In this document: positions 1 to 6,915 of the stretch, one piece after another
Layout: the number at the start of each line of letters is the position of its first letter
How positions within the stretch are numbered: position 1 is the stretch's first letter
Origin: Betaproteobacteria bacterium
GTDB taxonomy: Bacteria; Pseudomonadota; Gammaproteobacteria; Burkholderiales; Rhodocyclaceae
Assembly (NCBI GenBank): GCA_020047725.1
Contig: JAIFNM010000301.1
Span: 1 to 19,933, forward strand
Reading direction: 5' to 3'
DNA: 19,933 bases
Program-made: the position numbers and the translations under genes
Notes under the pieces: generated by a model
The model's database searches: none
Told to the model about the DNA's origin: nothing
What the model saw: only the letters and a program-made list of their open reading frames with translations

Positions 1-536
1 CGCTGAGCAAACTTGGCGCGGCGGCCATCATTTCGGTCGCCTCGGTCGGTGGCATTCGGGCCGATCTCAAGCCGGGTGATTTGGTGATACCTCACCAGAT
101 CATCGATTACACCTCTGGCCGGAAGTCGACCTTCCACGATGGCTCTGATAACACCGCCACGCATATTGACTTCACCGAGCCCTATGATCGTTCCCTGCGC
201 CAGAAGCTGATCGTGGCGGCCAAGGAGGCTGGGGTTGAAGTGAGTCAATCAGCCGTTTATGCAACAACGCAGGGGCCGCGCCTCGAAACGGCAGCCGAAA
301 TCAATCGCTTTGAACGGGATGGAGCGGATGTGGTTGGCATGACCGGGATGCCGGAAGCCGTTCTTGCGCGCGAATTGAGCGTGCCCTATGCGGCAATCAG
401 CGTCGTGGCGAACTATGCCGCTGGCCGCTTTGACAGTCGCGACGGCATCAGCTTCGGATTGATTCAAGGGGTGTTGCACGAATCGATGGTCCACGTGCGC
501 ACCATCATCGAGAAAGTGGTGGCCTGTGGCGATTAG
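1..536 (+). CDS. mtnP: S-methyl-5'-thioinosine phosphorylase (5' end outside window)
   Basis: Partial gene: an open frame enters from the left edge (first full codon at base 3) and stops at TAG 534-536. The visible 177 residues are the C-terminal two thirds of a PNP/MTAP-family phosphorylase. This family splits methylthio-nucleosides with phosphate to 5-methylthioribose-1-phosphate and a free base in the methionine salvage pathway, in the cytosol. Visible motifs are VGGIRADLKPGDLVIPHQ, IDYTSGR, THIDF, the TQGPRLET substrate loop and VGMTGMPEAVLARE. Adenine-specific MTAPs carry Asp residues after the last strand for N6/N7 recognition. Here the segment reads VVANYAAGRF, as I recall for Pseudomonas MTI phosphorylase, so a 6-oxopurine (methylthioinosine) substrate is more likely. 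The specificity call is inference from that segment. The gene overlaps the downstream deformylase gene by 11 bases. Confidence 0.85.
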   Translation, partial: LSKLGAAAIISVASVGGIRADLKPGDLVIPHQIIDYTSGRKSTFHDGSDNTATHIDFTEPYDRSLRQKLIVAAKEAGVEVSQSAVYATTQGPRLETAAEINRFERDGADVVGMTGMPEAVLARELSVPYAAISVVANYAAGRFDSRDGISFGLIQGVLHESMVHVRTIIEKVVACGD

Positions 537-1068
537 ACCTGTCCTGAGAATGGGCGATCCGTGCCTGTGGCAGCAGGCGCAATCGGTTGATACCTTCGAC
601 GCGCCGCACCTTCACGCCCTGATTGCCGACATGGAGGAGACCATGCTCAGTCTTGACGGTGCAGGTCTTGCGGCGCCACAGATCGGTGTCAGCCTGCGCG
701 TTGTTATTTTCGGCTTCGACGACAATCCGCGCTACCCGGACGCCGACAGCGTCCCCTACACAGTACTGATCAACCCCGTTCTGACTCCGCTTTCCGAAGA
801 AATCGAAGAAGGCTGGGAAGGTTGTCTTTCGGTTCCGGGAATGCGCGGTCTGGTCCCTCGCTGGTATCGTCTTCGCTATACCGGCTTCGACCAGTACGGA
901 AAGCAGATTGACCGGATAGTCGAAGGATTCCATGCGCGCGTGGTCCAGCACGAATGCGACCACCTCGATGGAATCCTCTACCCAGCGAGGATCAAGGACT
1001 TCCGCTGCTTCGGATTCACGGACGAATTGGACGCGCCGAGTGATTGTGATTCGCCAGAACCCGCATGA
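526..1068 (+). CDS. def: peptide deformylase
   Basis: 180-residue iron/zinc hydrolase that removes the N-formyl group from new proteins, working before methionine aminopeptidase (encoded at 3828-4637). All three signature motifs are present: GAGLAAPQIG (residues 45-54), EGCLS (98-102, metal ligand Cys100) and QHECDHLDG (141-149, metal ligands His142 and His146, catalytic Glu143). The start is GTG at 526 inside the end of the upstream phosphorylase gene (11-base overlap), which suggests translational coupling. The length is normal for bacterial deformylases, and the N-terminus MAIRPVLRMGDP fits the family, where a short leader precedes the P-x-L-x-x-G-D-P-x-L segment. A second deformylase next to fmt is common in proteobacteria, so this may be one of two copies. 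Confidence 0.93.
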   Translation: MAIRPVLRMGDPCLWQQAQSVDTFDAPHLHALIADMEETMLSLDGAGLAAPQIGVSLRVVIFGFDDNPRYPDADSVPYTVLINPVLTPLSEEIEEGWEGCLSVPGMRGLVPRWYRLRYTGFDQYGKQIDRIVEGFHARVVQHECDHLDGILYPARIKDFRCFGFTDELDAPSDCDSPEPA

Positions 1069-1102
1069 ATATTGGCTTCTGGAACGATTGATGCGTAGAC
1101 CG

Positions 1103-1132
1103 CCATTTGGCGGGGCTTTCAGCCCCGAATGG
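1103..1132. terminator. stem-loop between convergent def and glnD
   Basis: A perfect 7-bp stem CGGGGCT/AGCCCCG with loop TTC (1111-1127) is extended by an outer CCATT/AATGG stem (1103-1107 with 1128-1132) across a 3-base bulge. It sits between the convergent stops of def (1068) and glnD (1249). No clear T-run follows on either strand, so a terminator role is only plausible. Confidence 0.4.
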
Positions 1133-1201
1133 TTTGTGGATGCGGTCTGGCTGATTCTTGCACGTATTTGGAATGCTCCTTCGCGTGCGCCTATTCTTAT
1201 T

Positions 1202-1240
1202 CTGCCCAAGAGTCGTTTTTGGGTAGTGGTTGTATTTTCA
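1202..1240 (+). terminator. weak terminator-like hairpin downstream of def
   Basis: CTGCCCAA (1202-1209) pairs with TTGGGTAG (1219-1226), eight pairs with one G-U, around a 9-base loop. It is followed by the T-rich stretch TGGTTGTATTTTCATTT. The tail is interrupted, so the call is weak. With the 1103-1132 stem it is the only structure I see in the 180-base gap 1069-1248, which otherwise holds no gene. Confidence 0.3.
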
Positions 1241-1248
1241 TTTCCGCT

Positions 1249-3831
1249 TCAGCATTTCAGCTGATTCAATAGTTCAGTCTCGAGCTTGATCCGGCTGGCA
1301 CTCTCGCCAAGATCTCCGCCCGTAATCAAGAACGTATCCTCAACCCGTTCTCCAAGTGTAACAATCTTCGCCGTGTGCAGATTGGCCCCATGTGCCGCCA
1401 GCGTCATGGCCACGGTGTAAAGAAGACCAGGGCGGTCGGCAGCACTGACCGAGAGGACAAAGTAAACACCTTTTTCGTCCGCCTGGATGGTGACCAGCGG
1501 TTGAATCGGAAAGTGCTTGACCTGGCGCGAAATCCGTCCACTGGCCGGAGCTTCCGGCTTGCCGCAACGGGTGAGGCGGTCGGTCAGTTCATGTTCGATG
1601 TACTGGATCATATCTCGATCCTTGTCGCGCCCGCTGACGTCGAGCAGCATGAAGCTGTCAAGCGCATAACCGTGGCGCGTGGTGTGGATCTTGGCGTCCA
1701 TGATGTTGAAGCCGGCGCGGCTGAAGAAGCCGACCATGCGCGCGAACAGGTCGCGCTGGTCGAGCGTGTAGGCCATGACTTCGATGCCGTCGCCGTGAGG
1801 GTTGATGCGCGCCTTGACCACCGGCTGCTTGCTGTCAGTGCGGTAGTGCAGGGCGCGGGCGTGCCAGGCGATTTCTTCGGTCGAGTGGCGCAGGAAATAA
1901 ACGGTGTCGAGTTGGTTCCACAGGCGCTCGTGTGCCTTTTCCGGAACCGCGTAATAACGCAGCAAGCGGATTGACTCCTCCTGCCGTTCCTGAATGATGC
2001 CCTGCATGACAGGAACCTGTCCGCCGGAGTTCAGCAAGCGTCGCGTCTGGTTGAACAGCTGCTCGAACAACTGACCTTTCCAGCTATTCCAGACCTTGGG
2101 GCTGGTGCCGCGAATATCGGCGACGGAGAACAGGTAGAGCGCCGTCAGGTGGCGTTCGTCCTTGACGGTCGCTGCAAAGTCGCTGATTACATCTGGGTCC
2201 GAGATGTCCAGTTTCTGTGCAACGCTCGACATCAGGAGGTGTTTCCCCACGAGCCAGACAACAAGTTCGGCATCTTCCTCAGTCAGGCCATGGCTGTTGC
2301 AGAATTCCTGCGCATCGACCATACCTAGTTCTGAATGCCCACCGCCGCGCCCTTTGGCGATGTCGTGGAAGATGGCGGCCATGTAAAGCAGCCAAGGTCG
2401 ATCAAAGTTGCTGATAAGTTGGCTGCAAAACGGGTATTCATGGGCGAATTCGCTCTCTGAGAAGCGGCGCAGGTTGCGCAGAACTCGCATGATGTGCTGA
2501 TCGACAGTGTAGGCATGAAACAGGTCGTGCTGCATCTGACCGACGATCGCGCCAAAATTGGGCAGGTAGCGACCAAGAATGTCGAACTGGTTCATGCGCC
2601 GGAGTTCATGCAGCACGCCTCGCGGCGCCTTGAAAAGCTGGATGAAGTGTGTCTTGTTTTCCGGATCGTTCCGGAAACTGTCGTCAATCATGTGACGGGC
2701 ACGCCAAAGGGCGCGTATGGTTCGTGCCGTCATGCCTTTCAGCTCGGAGTGCCGCTGCATGATCAGGAATGACTCGATAATCGCGCCGGGCGTTTCGTTG
2801 AACACGTCTTCGTGCGCAACATCGAGTAACTGGTGCGAATTCTGGAAGCGCTCGTTGATGCGCTGTGGCGTCTGCTCCGGCGACGGAAAAATCGCTGCTC
2901 CGAGGTTTTGCAGCAGAATCGTATTGAGCTGAGTGATCGTTTTCGCTGTCCGGTAGTATTCCTGCATCAGCTGTTCGCTGGCGCGGCGCGTGGGTGTCGC
3001 CTCAAAACCAAGCTGCTCGGCGAGTGCCGTCTGGTAGTCGAACAGCAGCCGATCTTCACGACGACCGACATGAAGATGCAACTGGATTCTCAGCCGTTGC
3101 AAAAACCGTTCGCGCCGCTCCAACCCCAGTTGCTCCTGGTGCGTGATGAAATTGTGGCGTTCGAGGTCTTTCCAGCTATCGCCATACCCGGCCGCCTGGG
3201 CGATCCACAGAATGCTTTGCAGGTCGCGCAGCCCGCCAGGGCTTTCCTTGCAATTGGGTTCAAGGCTGTAGGGCGATTCCTCAAAACGCAGATAGCGCTC
3301 GTCCTGTTCCATCCGCTTGGCGTGGAAAAAGGCCTGCGGGTCAAGCTGCTTCTTGAAGGCTGACTCGAATTTCTCGAACAGCGCGGTATTTCCGATGAGC
3401 AGTCTGGCTTCAACGAGCGCGGTCTGAACCGTCAAATCGCCCGCCGCTTCAGTCAGGCAGTCTTCGACTGTACGCACGCTGTGGCCGATTTCCAGCCCGA
3501 TATCCCAGAACAGGCTGATCAGCTGTTCAAGCAGCTCTGCAAGCCGCGCGTCCGGCGTTTGTGGAAGAAGCAACAGCAAATCGATGTCGGACGCGGGGCA
3601 AAGTTCGCGACGACCGTAGCCACCAACGGCGACCAGCGCCAATGAGTCCGGAAATTTGACTTCACACCATAAGTCCCGTAACAGGCCGTCGATCAGTGCG
3701 CTACGCTCGTTCAGCAGAAAAAACGGGTCGGGATTGGCAAGGTATTGTTCACGAATGGTGGCCTGGCCCAATTGCAGGCGGGATTTGTAGCGGACAAGCA
3801 GTTCGTTGCGGGCGTTGGTGTCGAGGTTCAT
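1249..3831 (-). CDS. glnD: [protein-PII] uridylyltransferase / uridylyl-removing enzyme
   Basis: 860-residue bifunctional nitrogen sensor. It uridylylates PII (GlnB/GlnK) when glutamine is low and removes UMP when glutamine is high, so controlling glutamine synthetase adenylylation and NtrBC. The domain order is complete. The nucleotidyltransferase core has GGYGRRELCPASDIDLLL near residues 70-87, with metal Asp82 and Asp84. The HD hydrolase domain has HAYTVDQH near 438 and FHDIAKGRGGGHSELG near 489. Two C-terminal ACT domains, the glutamine sensors, lie near 678-725 (MAYTLDQRDLFARMVGFF) and 787-850 (VSAADRPGLLYTVAMTL). The length is close to the E. coli protein. Its ATG overlaps the map stop in an ATGA (3828-3831), so the two genes are probably translationally coupled; the map-glnD pairing is also found in E. 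coli. Confidence 0.96.
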   Translation of the reverse strand: MNLDTNARNELLVRYKSRLQLGQATIREQYLANPDPFFLLNERSALIDGLLRDLWCEVKFPDSLALVAVGGYGRRELCPASDIDLLLLLPQTPDARLAELLEQLISLFWDIGLEIGHSVRTVEDCLTEAAGDLTVQTALVEARLLIGNTALFEKFESAFKKQLDPQAFFHAKRMEQDERYLRFEESPYSLEPNCKESPGGLRDLQSILWIAQAAGYGDSWKDLERHNFITHQEQLGLERRERFLQRLRIQLHLHVGRREDRLLFDYQTALAEQLGFEATPTRRASEQLMQEYYRTAKTITQLNTILLQNLGAAIFPSPEQTPQRINERFQNSHQLLDVAHEDVFNETPGAIIESFLIMQRHSELKGMTARTIRALWRARHMIDDSFRNDPENKTHFIQLFKAPRGVLHELRRMNQFDILGRYLPNFGAIVGQMQHDLFHAYTVDQHIMRVLRNLRRFSESEFAHEYPFCSQLISNFDRPWLLYMAAIFHDIAKGRGGGHSELGMVDAQEFCNSHGLTEEDAELVVWLVGKHLLMSSVAQKLDISDPDVISDFAATVKDERHLTALYLFSVADIRGTSPKVWNSWKGQLFEQLFNQTRRLLNSGGQVPVMQGIIQERQEESIRLLRYYAVPEKAHERLWNQLDTVYFLRHSTEEIAWHARALHYRTDSKQPVVKARINPHGDGIEVMAYTLDQRDLFARMVGFFSRAGFNIMDAKIHTTRHGYALDSFMLLDVSGRDKDRDMIQYIEHELTDRLTRCGKPEAPASGRISRQVKHFPIQPLVTIQADEKGVYFVLSVSAADRPGLLYTVAMTLAAHGANLHTAKIVTLGERVEDTFLITGGDLGESASRIKLETELLNQLKC

Positions 3832-4637
3832 GCGGACAACTTGATCCAGTCTGGCGGCATGCGTGCGCCTTCGGAAAGAGTCAGCACTTCAAACCCCGTT
3901 TCGGTGACCAGAATGGTGTGTTCCCATTGCGCCGACAGACTGTGATCCTTGGTGACGATCGTCCAGCCATCGGCCAGTTCGCGGATCGCCGCCTTGCCGG
4001 CGTTGATCATCGGCTCGATAGTGAAAATCATGTTAGCTTTCAGCTCAAGACCAGTGCCTGCCTTGCCATAGTGAACGACCTGCGGGTCTTCGTGGAAACG
4101 GGCGCCTATGCCGTGGCCGCAAAATTCACGCACGACCGAGTAGCCAGATTTCTCGGCGTACTCCTGGATGGCTTGGCCAATGTCGCCGAGATGCGCTCCC
4201 GCGCGGACCTGGGCAATACCAATCCAAAGGCATTCAAAGGTGACTTCGCACAGCCGTTTGGCCTGAATCGAAACATCGCCAACCTGAAACATGCGGCTGG
4301 TATCACCGTGATAGCCTTCCTTGATCGTGGTGATGTCCAGATTGACGACATCGCCGCTCTTCAATTGCTTGTCGCCGGGAACGCCATGGCAGACCTGATG
4401 ATTCACCGAGGTGCAGATTGACTTCGGATAGGGTTTGTAGCCTGACGGTGCGTAGTTGAGCGGGGCCGGGATGCAGCCCTGAACGTCCACCATATAGTCG
4501 TGGCAGAGTCTGTCGAGTTCGCCGGTCGTGACACCTGGTTTGACGAAAGGGGTGATGTAATCAAGCACCTCGCCGGCCAGGCGACCGGCGGCGCGCATTT
4601 TTTCGATTTCATCAGGAGTTTTGATAGTAACGCTCAT
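3828..4637 (-). CDS. map: methionine aminopeptidase, type I
   Basis: 269-residue dinuclear metalloprotease that removes the initiator Met after deformylation. The five metal ligands of the pita-bread fold are all visible: Asp101 (NLDITT), Asp112 (GDTSR), His175 (CGHGIG), Glu208 (FTIEPM) and Glu239 (QWEHT). The substrate His84 lies in QVCHGVPGD. There is no N-terminal extension, which makes it type Ia. The ATG at 4637-4635 gives the usual N-terminus (MSVTIKTPDEIEKMRAAG). No strong Shine-Dalgarno is seen before it. A candidate sigma-70 promoter lies in the 87-base gap upstream. It is first in a two-gene unit with glnD. In many proteobacteria rpsB-tsf lies divergently next to map; here an RsmI-like methyltransferase gene occupies that side. 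Confidence 0.96.
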   Translation of the reverse strand: MSVTIKTPDEIEKMRAAGRLAGEVLDYITPFVKPGVTTGELDRLCHDYMVDVQGCIPAPLNYAPSGYKPYPKSICTSVNHQVCHGVPGDKQLKSGDVVNLDITTIKEGYHGDTSRMFQVGDVSIQAKRLCEVTFECLWIGIAQVRAGAHLGDIGQAIQEYAEKSGYSVVREFCGHGIGARFHEDPQVVHYGKAGTGLELKANMIFTIEPMINAGKAAIRELADGWTIVTKDHSLSAQWEHTILVTETGFEVLTLSEGARMPPDWIKLSA

Positions 4638-4673
4638 TTTCTTGGATGCCGGGCGAATGGAATGAAGGGACGA

Positions 4674-4702
4674 AGGATAAGGTATGGAGGCTTCTTAGGC
4701 AA
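4674..4702 (-). promoter_or_regulatory. candidate sigma-70 promoter for map-glnD
   Basis: On the minus strand TTGCCT (4702-4697) and TATCCT (4679-4674) are separated by 17 bases. Each box matches the consensus at 4 of 6 positions. The predicted start near 4667 would give a leader of about 30 bases before the map ATG. This is judged by pattern only. Confidence 0.35.
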
Positions 4703-4724
4703 TTTGCGGATTCAATGGTTCGGG

Positions 4725-5435
4725 TCAAGCCTGCAGCAAAAATACGGTCGGCCGGCGGTCAATGTTCGGCAACTCTTGTCGACGCCATTCGACGGCAGAT
4801 CGCATCACGATTTTTTCGCTGTCCAGCGTAAGATCGGTGGCGACGCAAATTCTCGTGGTCGGCGCACAGGTAGTGATCAGGGTTTCCAGCATCTGCCGAT
4901 TCCGATACGGCGTTTCTATGAAAATCTGCGTTCGCTTTTCCTGGCGCGAATCTTTTTCCAGGTCTTTAAGCCTTTTTTGCCGCAGATCATCCTTTGCCGG
5001 CAAGTAGCCGTGGAAGGCGAAGTTCTGGCCTGACAGCCCTGAGCCCATCAAAGCAAGAAGAATGGACGAAGGTCCGATCATCGGCAGAACCTGGACACCT
5101 TCCTTGTGTGCCAAGGCGACCAGATTGGCACCTGGGTCAGCAACGGCCGGGCAGCCCGCCTCGGAGATCAGTCCAATGTCGATTCCGGCCAGAAGCGGAG
5201 CCAGAAGGGCAGGAAGGGTATTGGGCGACGTATGTTCGTTCAGTTCGTGGATATCGATTTGCTGCAAAGGGGTGTCGGACGGGAGCGACTTGAGAAACGC
5301 GCGAGCCGACTTGGCGTTCTCTGCAACGAAATGCGTCAACTGTTTCGCGCAGTCGCGAACCGGCTGCGGCAATACGGCATCAACCACTGACGGACCTAGC
5401 GGCACGGGAATTAAAAAGAGCCGCCCTTTATTCAT
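4725..5435 (-). CDS. RsmI-like SAM-dependent methyltransferase (tetrapyrrole methylase fold)
   Basis: 236 residues with the two-lobed tetrapyrrole-methylase fold of RsmI (16S rRNA C1402 2'-O-methyltransferase). Shared landmarks are the N-terminal GRLFLIPVPLG strand-loop (RsmI: LYIVPTPIGN), GLISEAGCPAVADPG near residue 88-102 (RsmI: LVSDAGTPLINDPG), VLPMIGPSSILLALMGSGL and FHGYLPAK. It departs from RsmI in the loop after the first strand (PSVVDAVLPQPVRD instead of NLADIT..RAL), lacks the C-terminal helical domain (236 versus about 286 residues) and has no AEDTR motif. It is therefore probably a paralogue, not RsmI itself. The substrate is unknown; neighbouring yceD and rpmF hint at rRNA or a ribosomal target, which is inference. 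It follows yceF after a 33-base, very A+T-rich spacer and is probably co-transcribed with it. Confidence 0.8.
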   Translation of the reverse strand: MNKGRLFLIPVPLGPSVVDAVLPQPVRDCAKQLTHFVAENAKSARAFLKSLPSDTPLQQIDIHELNEHTSPNTLPALLAPLLAGIDIGLISEAGCPAVADPGANLVALAHKEGVQVLPMIGPSSILLALMGSGLSGQNFAFHGYLPAKDDLRQKRLKDLEKDSRQEKRTQIFIETPYRNRQMLETLITTCAPTTRICVATDLTLDSEKIVMRSAVEWRRQELPNIDRRPTVFLLQA

Positions 5436-5468
5436 AATTTACTTTAAGTTTAGTTCGCATTGTATTAT

Positions 5469-6053
5469 TTATATTACTTTAATTTTTTCTTCTTTCAGAA
5501 GATCGCAGAGCGCGATTAGCGGAAGTCCGATCAGCGCGTTCGGATCTTCGCCCTCCATTTTGGCGATGATTGCAATACCCAAGCCCTCAGATTTGGCGCT
5601 GCCAGCGCAGTTGTAAGGCTGTTCCTTGCGCAGGTAGTTTTCGATTTCGTCGTCCGTCAGGTCGCGGAAAGTGACCAGGGTCGGCACGCCTCGCACATGA
5701 GCTTTTCCGGTTCTGGCATTTAGCAGGCATAGGCCGGTGTAGAAGTTGACGGTACGACCACGCATCGTTTGCAACTGCTTTACGGCTTTGTCGTGCGATC
5801 CCGGTTTGCCGAAAATCTGTCCATCAAGGCATGCTACCTGATCACTGCCTATGATTAATGCGTATGGAAATTGCTCAGCGACGGCACGCGCTTTAGCTTC
5901 GGACAGCCGCAGCGAGGTCGCTTCTGGGGTTTCGCCGGGCAAAGCGGTTTCGTCGGTTGCTGGATTGGTAATTTCAAACGGCAGCCCTAAACGGGTAAGC
6001 AATTCCCGACGAAAAGGAGACGTTGAGGCAAGAACGATTTGTGGATTGGTCAT
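5469..6053 (-). CDS. yceF: Maf-family nucleotide pyrophosphatase, YceF type (7-methyl-GTP pyrophosphatase)
   Basis: 194-residue house-cleaning NTP pyrophosphatase. The YceF subgroup in E. coli hydrolyses m7GTP and related modified nucleotides. Visible motifs are IVLASTSPFRRELL (residues 6-19), ATDET (32-36), LIIGSDQV with Asp71, FGKPG, FYTGLCL and CAGSAKSEGLGI. The segment EGEDPNALIGLPLIALC closely tracks the E. coli YceF sequence as I recall it, which favours YceF over YhdE. The frame is open upstream to a GTG at 6107, but ATG at 6053 gives the family N-terminus (MTNPQIVLASTS) and is chosen. The extra 18 residues upstream are Phe/Tyr-rich and not family-like. No good Shine-Dalgarno precedes 6053. 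It is divergent from yceD across about 97 bases. Confidence 0.92.
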   Translation of the reverse strand: MTNPQIVLASTSPFRRELLTRLGLPFEITNPATDETALPGETPEATSLRLSEAKARAVAEQFPYALIIGSDQVACLDGQIFGKPGSHDKAVKQLQTMRGRTVNFYTGLCLLNARTGKAHVRGVPTLVTFRDLTDDEIENYLRKEQPYNCAGSAKSEGLGIAIIAKMEGEDPNALIGLPLIALCDLLKEEKIKVI

Positions 6054-6112
6054 GAAGAAATAGGGGTAATCCAAGAAAAAATAGAAAAATCCAGAGAGTT
6101 GCGTCACCGGCT

Positions 6113-6141
6113 TTGACTTCGAAAGCCAAAAATAATATCAT
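6113..6141 (+). promoter_or_regulatory. sigma-70 promoter for yceD-rpmF, near-leaderless
   Basis: TTGACT (6113-6118, 5 of 6) and TATCAT (6136-6141, 5 of 6) with an exact 17-base spacer. The predicted start at about 6148 lies only 2-3 bases before the yceD ATG at 6151. An overlapping TAATAT at 6133-6138 would have a 14-base spacer and is less likely. Confidence 0.65.
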
Positions 6142-6150
6142 GCGCCCCTT

Positions 6151-6642
6151 ATGTCGCAACGGATTGTTATTAACAGTCTGGCGTTTGCGCGGGAAGCACG
6201 TTCGCTGCAAGGTGAATTGCCCATCGCCAGCCTGACTCGTGTGCTCGATAAGCTTACCGATTCGGTGGGTGTATTGAGTTATCGTGCTGATGGTAGGCTT
6301 AGCCCGCGCAACAGAGCGCAGTTAGTGTTGCAACTGGACGGTGTATTGACTGTTTGTTGCCAGCGCTGCCTTGAAGGGATTGAATATCCGGTCAAGCTGC
6401 GTAGTGTGCTGGAATTCGTCGATGACGAAGAAGATTTGACGCAGGAGGAGGTCGAAGATGATTCAAAAGACTTTCTTCCGGCGCAAAGTGAGCTCGATGT
6501 TGTTGCCTTGATTGAAGACGAGATTATTCTCGATTTGCCCTCGGCGCCGCGTCACGAAAATTGTGCTTTGCCTGATACAGGGCAGGGAACGGGTAAAGTT
6601 TCACCGTTTGCCGTTCTGCAAGGGTTCAAGGGTAAGGCATAG
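6151..6642 (+). CDS. yceD: YceD / DUF177 family 23S rRNA accumulation protein
   Basis: 163-residue acidic soluble protein of the YceD (DUF177) family, linked in E. coli and plants to 23S rRNA accumulation and 50S assembly; its biochemical activity is not established. Visible features are the N-terminal half with FAREARSLQGELP (residues 12-24), the conserved Cys pair in VCCQRCLEGI (Cys70-x2-Cys73, a possible zinc or redox site), an acidic stretch DDEEDLTQEEVEDD, the ALIEDEIILDLPSAPRH segment and a C-terminal SPFAVLQGFKGK, which is typical of the family. The start ATG at 6151 has no Shine-Dalgarno (preceding bases TGCGCCCCTT) and falls 2-3 bases after the predicted transcription start. The gene leads into rpmF 24 bases downstream, as in most proteobacteria. 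Confidence 0.92.
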   Translation: MSQRIVINSLAFAREARSLQGELPIASLTRVLDKLTDSVGVLSYRADGRLSPRNRAQLVLQLDGVLTVCCQRCLEGIEYPVKLRSVLEFVDDEEDLTQEEVEDDSKDFLPAQSELDVVALIEDEIILDLPSAPRHENCALPDTGQGTGKVSPFAVLQGFKGKA

Positions 6643-6666
6643 TAAATTTGAACTATGGAGTAATTT

Positions 6667-6846
6667 ATGGCCGTTCAACAGAACAAGAAATCCCCGTCCA
6701 AGCGCGGCATGATCCGTGCACACGATTTTCTGACCAATCCGCCGCTAGCCGTTGAGCCGACGACGGGTGAAGTTCATCAGCGTCACCACATTAGCCCGTC
6801 CGGCTATTACCGTGGCAAGAAGGTTACCAAGGGCACCGGCGAATAA
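6667..6846 (+). CDS. rpmF: 50S ribosomal protein L32
   Basis: Small basic protein of 59 residues. The N-terminus MAVQQNKKSPSKRGMIRAHD is the L32 signature, followed by PPLAVEPTTGEVHQRHHISPSG and YYRGKKV, the usual C-terminal half. It lacks the Cys4 zinc ribbon found in some L32 proteins, which is normal for this proteobacterial type. GGAG at 6657-6660 lies six bases before the ATG, a good ribosome site, in contrast to the yceD and plsX genes on either side. A strong intrinsic terminator follows 13 bases after the stop. Confidence 0.97.
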   Translation: MAVQQNKKSPSKRGMIRAHDFLTNPPLAVEPTTGEVHQRHHISPSGYYRGKKVTKGTGE

Positions 6847-6859
6847 GGTTCAAGAAATG

Positions 6860-6903
6860 GGCAGGCAGATTCCCGTAATGGGGAATTGCCTGCCTTTTCT
6901 TTT
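6860..6903 (+). terminator. strong intrinsic terminator between rpmF and plsX
   Basis: GGCAGGCA (6860-6867) pairs with TGCCTGCC (6887-6894), and the inner ATTCCC (6869-6874) pairs with GGGAAT (6881-6886). One base is bulged and the loop has six bases. TTTTCTTTT follows at 6895-6903, and a further T7 at 6907-6913 ends two bases before the plsX ATG. Confidence 0.9.
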
Positions 6904-6915
6904 GCCTTTTTTTGG

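Noticed and set aside
1065..1091. short ATG-led frame overlapping the def stop
   Set aside because: It has only eight codons and no ribosome site, so there is no support for a peptide.
505..1209. 234-codon open frame on the minus strand opposite def
   Set aside because: It is an antisense shadow: def is complete with all motifs on the plus strand, and the antisense product shows no recognisable domain and spans the convergent gap.
1375..1974. 199-codon open frame on the plus strand opposite glnD
   Set aside because: It is a frame opposite the ACT domains of glnD, caused by codon bias, with no recognisable protein.
6054..6107. N-terminal extension of yceF from GTG 6107
   Set aside because: The extra 18 residues are Phe/Tyr-rich and not found in Maf proteins, and ATG 6053 matches the family start.
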